A stretch of 64,000 bases of DNA from NCBI RefSeq assembly GCF_013201825.1, contig NZ_CP053836.1, positions 1,426,001 through 1,490,000 of the forward strand, in the 5' to 3' direction. Source of the stretch: Halarcobacter ebronensis. GTDB taxonomy: Bacteria > Campylobacterota > Campylobacteria > Campylobacterales > Arcobacteraceae. The position numbers were made by a program, and so were the translations under genes. How positions within the stretch are numbered: the first letter of the stretch is position 1; each line of letters starts with the position of its first letter. A model generated the notes under the pieces. It was not told the origin of the DNA, ran no database searches, and was given only the letters and a program-made list of their open reading frames with translations. Shown here piece after piece: positions 45,694 through 52,657 of this stretch.

Positions 45694-47466
45694 ATGGGTA
45701 AAATAGTTGATATAGTTATTCCAGATTTAGGTCCTGATAAAGATGTAGATTTAATTGATATTATGGTTTCTGTTGGTGACAGAGTTGAAGAAGAGGATGG
45801 TTTAATCACTTTAGAGACTGAAAAAGCATCAATGGATGTGCCAACAACACAAGCAGGAATCATAAAAGAGATTTTAGTTAAAGTTGGAGACAAAGTAAAT
45901 TCAGGTGATTTAATAGCAAAAGTTGAAGTGGAAGATGATAATAATGTAGCTGCTACAGCACCTAAAGAAGAGCCAAAACAAGAGGCTCCAAAAGCTACTT
46001 CAAAACCAGCACCAACTACAGTTGATGCAAGTGGGGCAGGGGAAGTAAAAGGTCAAGTTCTAGTAATTGGAGCTGGACCTGGAGGTTATTCAGCGGCATT
46101 TAGATGTGCAGACTTAGGTTTACAAACTGTTTTAGTTGAGAGACACGATACTTTAGGTGGAGTTTGTCTAAATGTAGGTTGTATTCCATCAAAAGCCCTA
46201 CTTCATGTTGCAAAAGTAATTGAAGAGGCTGAACATATTAGTCATGCAGGGATTAAATTTGCTAAACCTGAGATTGATTTAAAAGGTGTAGCTGATTATA
46301 AAAGTGGTGTTGTAAAAAGACTTACTGATGGGCTCTCTGGAATGGCTAGAATGAGAAATATAACAGTTATTCAAGGAACAGCTAGTTTTATTGATGAACA
46401 CTCTGTAATTGTTAATCATACAAAAGAGGATAAAAAAACAGTTGTAAAATTTGATAACTGTATTATAGCAGCTGGTTCTCAGAGCTCAAAAATGCCATTT
46501 ATCCCACATGAAGATCCTAGAATTTGGGACTCAACAAACGCTTTAGAGGTAAAAGAAGTACCTAAAAAGATGTTAATTATGGGTGGTGGTATTATTGGAC
46601 TTGAAATGGGTACAGTTTACCAAAAACTAGGAAGCCAAGTTGATGTTGTAATTAGGGGACCTCAAGTTATGACTGGAACTGACAAAGATATTGTAAAGGT
46701 TTATACAAAAGCAAATGAACAGAGATTTAACTTTATGTTTAAAACTCAAACTCAAGCTATTATTCCAAAAGAAGAGGGTATCTATGTTGAGTTTAAAGGG
46801 GATAATGCACCAGAACCTAAAACTTATGATGTTGTTTTAGTTGCTATGGGTAGGTCTCCAAATGGACTTAAAATAGGACTTGAAAATACAAATGTAGAAG
46901 TAGATGACAAAGGGTTTATCTCTGTTGATAATCAAATGAGAACAAAAGTTCCTCATATTTTTGCTATTGGAGATATTGTTGGAGGACCTATGCTAGCACA
47001 TAAGGCTGTGCATGAAGGTCATGTGGCAGCAGAGGTTATTGCTGGACACAAAGCATATTTTGAACCTAAACAAATCCCAGGAATTGCCTATACTTTCCCA
47101 GAGATTGCAACAGCAGGACTTAGTGAAATTGAGGCAAAAGAGGCTGGAATAAACTATGAGGTTGCATCATTTCCTTGGAGTGCATCTGGACGTGCAATTG
47201 CTTCAGATGTATCAGGAGCAGGTCTAACTAAACTTATCTTTGATAAAGATACAGACCAACTTATTGGTGGAGCAATTGTTGGAGATAATGCAGGAGAACT
47301 TCTAGGAGAGATCTCATTAGCACTTGAAATGGATTGTGATGCGGAAGATATTGCTCTTACAATTCATGCACACCCAACGCTACATGAATCTGTTGGAATG
47401 GCTGCAGAAATATTCCATGGTAGTATAACTGATATGCCTAATGCTAAGGCTGTTAAGAAGAAATAG
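45694..47466 (+). CDS. lpd: dihydrolipoamide dehydrogenase (E3) with an N-terminal lipoyl domain
   Basis: 590 residues. Residues 1-80 form a lipoyl domain with [10 protein letters not shown], nearly the same as the first lipoyl domain of AceF, followed by a Pro/Ala/Lys linker. The flavoprotein part has FAD motif VIGAGPGGYSAAFRCADL near 125, redox pair GGVCLNVGCIPSKALL near 156, NAD motif MGGGIIGLEMG near 300, and the C-terminal HAHPTLHESVGMAAE. It re-oxidises dihydrolipoamide with NAD+. A lipoyl domain on E3 is known in some Proteobacteria. Its stop overlaps the convergent HEPN-like gene by 14 bp. Confidence 0.97.
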   Translation: MGKIVDIVIPDLGPDKDVDLIDIMVSVGDRVEEEDGLITLETEKASMDVPTTQAGIIKEILVKVGDKVNSGDLIAKVEVEDDNNVAATAPKEEPKQEAPKATSKPAPTTVDASGAGEVKGQVLVIGAGPGGYSAAFRCADLGLQTVLVERHDTLGGVCLNVGCIPSKALLHVAKVIEEAEHISHAGIKFAKPEIDLKGVADYKSGVVKRLTDGLSGMARMRNITVIQGTASFIDEHSVIVNHTKEDKKTVVKFDNCIIAAGSQSSKMPFIPHEDPRIWDSTNALEVKEVPKKMLIMGGGIIGLEMGTVYQKLGSQVDVVIRGPQVMTGTDKDIVKVYTKANEQRFNFMFKTQTQAIIPKEEGIYVEFKGDNAPEPKTYDVVLVAMGRSPNGLKIGLENTNVEVDDKGFISVDNQMRTKVPHIFAIGDIVGGPMLAHKAVHEGHVAAEVIAGHKAYFEPKQIPGIAYTFPEIATAGLSEIEAKEAGINYEVASFPWSASGRAIASDVSGAGLTKLIFDKDTDQLIGGAIVGDNAGELLGEISLALEMDCDAEDIALTIHAHPTLHESVGMAAEIFHGSITDMPNAKAVKKK

Positions 47467-48196
47467 TTTTTGAAACTGTTTCTTCAAACCCATTTTCTTT
47501 TTTAGAAGATGGGTTATTATAAATATATTCCCAAAATACTTTTGCTTTTTTACTTGAATTTTTTTCTTCCTCATCTATAGGATAATATTTTTTTTGAAAT
47601 ATTTCATTAAGAAGTCTAATAATTATGTTCATTTTTTCCATTGCTTCAATTGCTTCACCTATATAATGTCCTTTATTTTCTATTATATATCCATTCTCTT
47701 TATGAGCCAATACTTTGTCTCTAATGTTTTTTATATTTATACCAATTTCTGAGTTGATAAAACTATTATATGTATTTATACATAATATTATTTTTTCATC
47801 AAATTCTTTTGCTTTTTTTCTTTTATGTTCTTTTTCCCAAAAATCAATATTTATTTCATTAGATAAATTAACTACTGAAGGAGGAGTAATATAGTATTCT
47901 TTAAGAATATTTAGGAATTTTTGATTTTCATTTTTAAGTTTTTCTAATAATTTATAAAGACTCAAATTTTTTCTGTTTCTTGATTCATCAAATAGCCATG
48001 CATGTACATCTATTAATAAAGAACTATAAAGTGTTTCTTGAATGATTCTTATTGAATGAATTAAATTATTAGAATTATTATAATTTTTTTTCAAAGATTC
48101 TTTCAGAAGACTTTTTTTATTTAGTAAGTATATGTATTCTTTTATGCTTTTATCCATTATTTTCTGACATTTTTCTAATTCTTGATCTTGTTTCAA
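47453..48196 (-). CDS. HEPN/AbiU2-like protein of unknown function
   Basis: A 247-residue, mostly helical, Lys/Asn/Ile-rich protein. The middle holds NIKNIRDKVLAHKENGYII near residue 158, whose R-x5-H pattern (RDKVLAH) is the HEPN-type RNase motif seen in AbiU2-like proteins. The N-terminal HSIRIIQETLYSSLLIDVHA also fits that helical fold. No nucleotidyltransferase or antitoxin gene is beside it. The base composition looks more AT-biased than neighbouring metabolic genes, and it borders the hairpin-rich spacer, so recent acquisition is possible. It could be a defence or RNA-binding protein; function is not shown. Confidence 0.6.
   Translation of the reverse strand: MKQDQELEKCQKIMDKSIKEYIYLLNKKSLLKESLKKNYNNSNNLIHSIRIIQETLYSSLLIDVHAWLFDESRNRKNLSLYKLLEKLKNENQKFLNILKEYYITPPSVVNLSNEINIDFWEKEHKRKKAKEFDEKIILCINTYNSFINSEIGINIKNIRDKVLAHKENGYIIENKGHYIGEAIEAMEKMNIIIRLLNEIFQKKYYPIDEEEKNSSKKAKVFWEYIYNNPSSKKENGFEETVSKTISS
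47457..47485. terminator. bidirectional hairpin at the lpd / HEPN-like gene overlap
   Basis: GAAGAAATAGTTT pairs with AAACTGTTTCTTC around a 3-nt loop (12 pairs and one wobble), centred on the lpd stop and the overlapping end of the opposite gene. Confidence 0.65.
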
Positions 48197-48246
48197 TTTT
48201 AGTCCAATCTTTATTTTATATATTAACTATATTTTACTATATATCG

Positions 48247-48270
48247 ACTTTCTTTTGTGAAAAAGAAAGT
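48247..48270. repeat. inverted repeat, 10-bp perfect stem
   Basis: ACTTTCTTTT and AAAAGAAAGT around the 4-nt loop GTGA, followed by AGCAAAGAAATCACC. The flanking AAAGAAAGTAGCAAAGAAA resembles hairpins I recall scattered in intergenic regions of many bacterial genomes; this needs a search. Confidence 0.6.
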
Positions 48271-48283
48271 AGCAAAGAAATCA

Positions 48284-48450
48284 CCCTACAAAGTTTTGAA
48301 GGCGAAGCTTCCCTCGTTTTTTATTTCTCTTTTTTGAGTGAGTAAAAACTTGCTAAAGAGTGCGTTAAAGCACTCTTTTTAACGCTTCAAACAGTTTACT
48401 CACTTGTTTTGAAAAGAGATAAATAAACACTCGGCTTCAAAAATGTAGGG
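48284..48450. repeat. long nested inverted repeat (extended hairpin of about 167 bp)
   Basis: Five complementary segments nest in order: 48284-48290 with 48444-48450, 48294-48301 with 48435-48442, 48320-48333 with 48412-48427 (2-nt bulge), 48337-48346 with 48395-48404, and 48355-48363 with 48370-48378. Together they make about 48 base pairs. At the tip GCGTTAAA (48362-48369) can instead pair with TTTAACGC (48378-48385), giving a mutually exclusive alternative. Confidence 0.8.
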
Positions 48451-48619
48451 AATAGGATAAGGACATTTGATTTTTTAATACCATTTTATTTAAGTTGGTG
48501 TCAAATTAAACTTATTCGTGAAAGTCTGGACTAAAGAGCTAGCCGCGAAATTTAATACATTAAAAAATCTTTGATTTTTTATCAATATCCTTTCCAACCT
48601 CTGCAACTGCCGAAAAGAG

Positions 48620-48717
48620 ATAAAAATATTTATGAAAAGCGTGAGGATTGTTTGAATAAAAAAAAGAGACAAATTCTCTTTTTTTTATGAGTTCCGCAAC
48701 GCAATAAATATTTTTAT
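48620..48717. repeat. second long inverted repeat (about 98 bp) with a poly-T terminator-like core
   Basis: Outer 14-bp arms (48620-48633 with 48704-48717), a middle GCGT/ACGC plus GGA/TCC pairing, and an inner 14-bp stem (48656-48669 with 48675-48688) with eight A/T pairs around a 5-nt loop. The inner part alone would act as an intrinsic terminator in either direction. Confidence 0.75.
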
Positions 48718-48833
48718 ATTTTTGAGGGTATTTGCTTTAGCAAACAGTGAAGCCGTTGGTGGCTTTTTACATTACTTTTTGCCACCAAAAAGTGATAAAA
48801 GCGAAAGCCTTTAGGCTTTCATGAGGAATAAAA

Positions 48834-48939
48834 GCTTTAGCTTTTGTAAAAATAGTTGTAAGCGTGACACACTCATGTGTGCACAAGAAAGATTTAAATG
48901 CTTTAGCTTTTAATAAAAAAGGTTATAATCATGACACAC
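48834..48939. repeat. imperfect direct repeat of 39-40 bp
   Basis: Copies at 48834-48872 and 48900-48939 both begin GCTTTAGCTTTT and end with TGACACAC, with similar A-rich and TTRTAA segments between. The spacer contains a CACAC-TCAT-GTGTG hairpin. Confidence 0.6.
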
Positions 48940-48955
48940 GCAGTAGATTAAATTT

Positions 48956-49423
48956 TTAAATTTCCCCTCTAATCTTTTTAGCAAGTTTTTCTAAATCCTC
49001 ATCTTTAGCTCTATTTGAATCGTGAGATGAGATATATCCCAAATATTTATCAAAATAGTCATCTTTGTTTGATTTTATCTCTTTCCAAGAGTTTTTATAC
49101 TCTTGTGTACCATGCAAAGGGTAAAGTTTAACATGAACATGATCTACTCCAAAACCTTCTAAGACCATTGCAGTTCTTGAAACATCATCAAATGTTTTAT
49201 CTAAGAGTAGGGCTACTTTTTTTGCTGCTAGTATTAGATTATTTAAAACTTTATCTTCTAATTCAAATGCATAACTTGAGTAATGTTTTTTAGGTATTAC
49301 AACAGTAACACCTTCGCAGTTTGGATAGATTGATAAAAAGGCAAGATGGTTTTCATCTTCCCATACTTTGTGGCATTTGCTATTATCTTCGACAATATTA
49401 CAAAAAATACAATTTTTTTTCAT
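48956..49423 (-). CDS. HIT-family nucleotide hydrolase/transferase
   Basis: About 155 residues. An N-terminal zinc-type pair is CIFCNIVED, the nucleotide-binding region is GVTVVIPKKHYSSYAF, and the histidine triad reads DHVHVKLYPLHG near residue 93. The usual third His of H-x-H-x-H is Lys here, while the second (nucleophile) His is kept. The frame reaches a TTG at 49438; I take the ATG at 49423, which begins MKKNCIFC as in most HIT proteins. HIT proteins hydrolyse nucleoside phosphoramidates or dinucleotides; the substrate is unknown. It stands alone on the minus strand. Confidence 0.88.
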   Translation of the reverse strand: MKKNCIFCNIVEDNSKCHKVWEDENHLAFLSIYPNCEGVTVVIPKKHYSSYAFELEDKVLNNLILAAKKVALLLDKTFDDVSRTAMVLEGFGVDHVHVKLYPLHGTQEYKNSWKEIKSNKDDYFDKYLGYISSHDSNRAKDEDLEKLAKKIRGEI

Positions 49424-49489
49424 AGTTTTAACTTTCAATAAAATATGGGAAATTTATAAAAAAAGAATTTCTGTTAAATAAAATTTTAT

Positions 49490-50248
49490 TTACCAAACCT
49501 TCTCAAAATCCCTTTTGAGATAAATATCCTCACTTAGTCTAATAAGTCCCGTTTTTTCCATAACCTTAACAATCTTTTTAGGCCAGGCTTCTCTATAGTT
49601 ATAAGAGTTTGGTTTCCCACCAATACTATTTATAAATTCAGTATTTAACTCTTTGGTAAATAAAACACCTTTACCATACATTTTAACTCTTTCATTTAGA
49701 AGTTTTCTTGCATCTCTAAAGACTTTATAGTTACTTTTTAGATTTATCCATTTTGAACAAAACTCCTCTATATTTTTTAGATTTGCTTTAATTCTCTCTT
49801 GTTTATGGTAGTCAAAATAGTCTAAATTTTTTGTTGTACCTGCAAGATTATTGGGTCTATAATCTTTTTTTAGACTTTTGGGTCTTTGTTTCCAAACCAA
49901 TTGAGATTTTTTATATTTTTTTATCTCTTTTTCATTATAAAGAACTTTATATGGTTTTTTTAGATTTGGAAGATATAAAGAGGGAAGCTCTTTTTCACTT
50001 TTTCCTGCTCCAAGACTTAAGATATTTCCTGTTATTTTTGCAACATAACCTCTGCCATATCCTGATTCTACACTTGCCATTGCTAAGATTGCTGCTGGTG
50101 GCATATCATACTTAAGAGCAATTTTAATTGTCTCTTTGATAATAGGTTTGTAAAACTCTTTTATATGATTATATTTACGAAAAGAGTAGTCTTCATTGTA
50201 AGAAAATAAGAAATTTACAAAAATTATTAATATTAAAAATATTTTCAT
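49490..50248 (-). CDS. secreted glucosaminidase-domain (Bax/FlgJ-like) protein
   Basis: 252 residues with a signal peptide (IFLILIIFVNFLFSY) and a mannosyl-glycoprotein endo-beta-N-acetylglucosaminidase-like domain: MPPAAILAMASVESGYGRGY near residue 50 holds the catalytic Glu, followed by the KITGNILSLGAG segment. The size and Bax-like spacing suggest a periplasmic peptidoglycan hydrolase. It is single and transcribed away from the Uup gene. Whether it cuts glycan or only binds it is not shown. Confidence 0.8.
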   Translation of the reverse strand: MKIFLILIIFVNFLFSYNEDYSFRKYNHIKEFYKPIIKETIKIALKYDMPPAAILAMASVESGYGRGYVAKITGNILSLGAGKSEKELPSLYLPNLKKPYKVLYNEKEIKKYKKSQLVWKQRPKSLKKDYRPNNLAGTTKNLDYFDYHKQERIKANLKNIEEFCSKWINLKSNYKVFRDARKLLNERVKMYGKGVLFTKELNTEFINSIGGKPNSYNYREAWPKKIVKVMEKTGLIRLSEDIYLKRDFEKVW

Positions 50249-50398
50249 ACTTATATCTTAGCATAAAAATATTAGAAAAGTTTTACACTTTTTATTTTAT
50301 TTTGATATTAATTGCCAATAATATTCTCTTTTGAGTTCAACATAACAGAGTTTATAATATAATGCGTTTTCAAAACAATTTATAGAATAAAGAGCACT

Positions 50399-52225
50399 AT
50401 GATACAGTTAATAAATATTTCAAAACATTTTGGTGACAAGACTCTTTTTACAGAGTTAAATCTGCGATTAAATGCTGGTCAAAAGATAGGTTTGGTTGGA
50501 CGTAATGGTACAGGAAAATCAACACTGTTTAAACTAATCCTTGGAGAAGAGGTCTCTGATGAAGGAGAGATTTTAATCCCAAAAGGTTATAAAATTGGTG
50601 CACTTAAACAACATCTGGTTTTTACAGAGAGTACACTTATTGATGAAACTGCACTTGCTTTAAGTGAAGAGGATAAATACTCAATTTACAAAGCAGAAAA
50701 GATACTTTTTGGACTAGGGTTTACTGAAGATGATTTGTATAAAGATCCACTCTCTTTTTCTGGAGGTTATCAAATTCGTATAAATTTAGCAAAACTATTG
50801 TTAACAGAACCAAATATGCTTCTGCTTGATGAGCCTACAAACTACTTGGATATTTTGTCTTTAAGATGGTTAAAAGCCTTTTTAAAGAGTTTTAGTGGAG
50901 AGGTTATTATTATTACCCATGATAGAGATTTTATGGATAGCGTTACAACGCATACAATGGGAATTGTTAGAAAATCACTATTTGTTATAGAGGGTGGAAC
51001 TCACAAGTTTTATGAGCAGATAGCTTCAAATGATGAACACTTTGAGAAGCAAAAAGAGGCACACGATAAAAAAAGAAAAGAGCTTGAAGAGTTTATAGCA
51101 AAAAATAAAGCAAGAGCTTCAACAGCAGCTTTAGCTCAATCTAAAGTTAAAATCTTAGAGAAAATGGAAGATATGGATGCCATTGCAGATGAGGCAACTC
51201 TTAAATTTGATTTTAACTATAAAGAGACTCCTGCAAAAGTATTACTTGATGTAAAGGATTTAAGCTTTGGATATAGTGAAGATAATATTCTTTTCAAAGA
51301 TATCTCCTTTACACTAAAAAAGGGAGAGACTCTTGGGATTATAGGTAAAAATGGTAAGGGAAAATCTACTTTATTAAATAACATAGCAAAAGAACTTACA
51401 CCTTTAAGTGGGAGTATTGATTACCATGTAAGTGTTGATTTTGGGCACTTTGGTCAAACAAATATCAATCACTTAAATCCAGGCAATACAATAATGGAAG
51501 AGATTTATGTTTCACAACCAAAACTCTCTGAAGCTATAGTTAGAGGTATTTGTGGAGCCATGATGTTTAGTGGTGATGATGCGAAGAAAAAGATTTCACT
51601 ATTATCAGGGGGAGAAAAGAGTAGGGTAATGTTGGGACAAATTATAGCTAAAGAGGTAAATATTCTTTTCCTGGATGAGCCAACAAACCACCTTGATATG
51701 CAATCAATTGACTCTTTAACAACAGCAATTAAAAATTTTGAGGGTTCAACTATTGTTGTAACACACAGTGAAGAACTTTTAAGAAATGTTTGTGATAGAT
51801 TAATTGTATTTTCAAAAGAGGGTGCCCAATATTTTGATGGAACATATGATGAGTTTTTAGAAAAAATTGGTTGGGACGAAGAAGAGAGTGAAACTAAGGT
51901 TAAAAAAACAAAGATAAATAAAAAAGAGAGTAAAAGATTAAGAGCAGAAATACTACAAGAGAGAAATAAACTAACAACTCCTTTAAAAAATGCTATTTCA
52001 AAGCAAGAGGAAGAGATTATAAAGATTGAAGATAGTGTTGAGAAAATAAAGGCTCAACTAATTCAAGCTACAAACTCTGGAGATAACAGCAAAATAATGG
52101 AGCTATCAAAAGATATTGCAAATAAAGAAAAAGAGATAGATAAACTATTTGATAAGTTAGAAAAAAATCAGTTGGAATTAGATGCTTTTGTACAAGAGTA
52201 TGATAAGAAGTTAGAAGAGATATAG
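50399..52225 (+). CDS. uup: ABC-F family ATPase, Uup type
   Basis: A 608-residue soluble tandem ABC protein. Walker A motifs are GRNGTGKST near residue 35 and GKNGKGKST near 317; signatures are SFSGGYQIRINLAKLL and LLSGGEKSRVMLGQI; Walker B segments are LLLDEPTNYLD and LFLDEPTNHLD. After the second domain a coiled-coil C-terminus of about 90 residues (ESKRLRAEILQERNKL onward) is characteristic of Uup/YdiF-type proteins. It is implicated in ribosome function and DNA stability in other bacteria. It is the second ABC-F protein of the window and, unlike the YbiT-type one, keeps normal signatures. Confidence 0.9.
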   Translation: MIQLINISKHFGDKTLFTELNLRLNAGQKIGLVGRNGTGKSTLFKLILGEEVSDEGEILIPKGYKIGALKQHLVFTESTLIDETALALSEEDKYSIYKAEKILFGLGFTEDDLYKDPLSFSGGYQIRINLAKLLLTEPNMLLLDEPTNYLDILSLRWLKAFLKSFSGEVIIITHDRDFMDSVTTHTMGIVRKSLFVIEGGTHKFYEQIASNDEHFEKQKEAHDKKRKELEEFIAKNKARASTAALAQSKVKILEKMEDMDAIADEATLKFDFNYKETPAKVLLDVKDLSFGYSEDNILFKDISFTLKKGETLGIIGKNGKGKSTLLNNIAKELTPLSGSIDYHVSVDFGHFGQTNINHLNPGNTIMEEIYVSQPKLSEAIVRGICGAMMFSGDDAKKKISLLSGGEKSRVMLGQIIAKEVNILFLDEPTNHLDMQSIDSLTTAIKNFEGSTIVVTHSEELLRNVCDRLIVFSKEGAQYFDGTYDEFLEKIGWDEEESETKVKKTKINKKESKRLRAEILQERNKLTTPLKNAISKQEEEIIKIEDSVEKIKAQLIQATNSGDNSKIMELSKDIANKEKEIDKLFDKLEKNQLELDAFVQEYDKKLEEI

Positions 52226-52231
52226 ACTCTT

Positions 52232-52654
52232 TTAACTCTGTTTTAACCTTTTGATTATTGAAGTAAAGGTTTTTACCATTTTCTCATAATCAATTGGTTT
52301 TTCCAAAAACTCATATACGCCAATATTTTCAAACTCATTAAACTTTTCAATATAAGCAGAAGTAACAAGAATGGCCTGTTTTGGATTACATTGTAATAGT
52401 TTCTTTGAGAGTTCTATCCCATTTAATCCTGGAATACTAATATCTGTAATTATCAAATCATAAAAGTTTCCATATATTTTTTCATAATTAATATATTTTT
52501 GTAGAGCCTCTATACCATTATCACAAGAGTCTATATCTGTGAAAAAGTTTTTAAGAAGTTTTATTAGCTGAGATTTTACTTCACTATTATCTTCAACAAG
52601 AAGAATTTTTATTGTATGACTATATTTTAATAACTCTTTTAAATCTTTATACAT
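52232..52654 (-). CDS. single-domain response regulator
   Basis: A 140-residue CheY-like receiver: acidic pair in ILLVEDNSEV, phospho-Asp in LIITDISIPGLNGIEL near residue 67, Thr/Ser in AILVTSAYIE, Lys in YEFLEKPIDYE. It has no output domain. It starts 3 bp after the end of the solute-binding-domain kinase gene, so it is probably that kinase's partner, either as phosphate sink or for protein-protein output. Confidence 0.88.
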   Translation of the reverse strand: MYKDLKELLKYSHTIKILLVEDNSEVKSQLIKLLKNFFTDIDSCDNGIEALQKYINYEKIYGNFYDLIITDISIPGLNGIELSKKLLQCNPKQAILVTSAYIEKFNEFENIGVYEFLEKPIDYEKMVKTFTSIIKRLKQS

Positions 52655-52657
52655 TAT

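Larger units (their letters stand above)
48197..48955. other. 759-bp intergenic region without a convincing gene, rich in hairpins
   Basis: Between the HEPN-like gene and the HIT gene (both minus) no frame has a ribosome site plus protein-like composition. The stretch holds a 10-bp-stem hairpin at 48247-48270, a long nested inverted repeat at 48284-48450, a 9-bp-stem hairpin at 48561-48581, a second long inverted repeat at 48620-48717, small hairpins at 48731-48744, 48774-48793 and 48803-48820, and a direct repeat at 48834-48939. A structured RNA, a non-autonomous mobile element or decayed DNA are the options. Confidence 0.7.

Noticed and set aside
43978-45935. Three near-identical DNA stretches in aceF and lpd as mobile or recombination repeats
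   Set aside because: They encode homologous lipoyl domains ([10 protein letters not shown] sites); domain duplication within the complex explains them.
47453-48196. HEPN-like gene as half of a HEPN/MNT toxin-antitoxin pair
   Set aside because: No nucleotidyltransferase-like frame lies on either side; the neighbouring DNA is lpd and a non-coding spacer, so a pair is not supported.
48490-48672. 60-codon minus-strand frame in the 759-bp spacer
   Set aside because: Its start region is one arm of the 48620-48717 inverted repeat, it has no clear ribosome site, and the product resembles nothing; better explained as part of a structured element.
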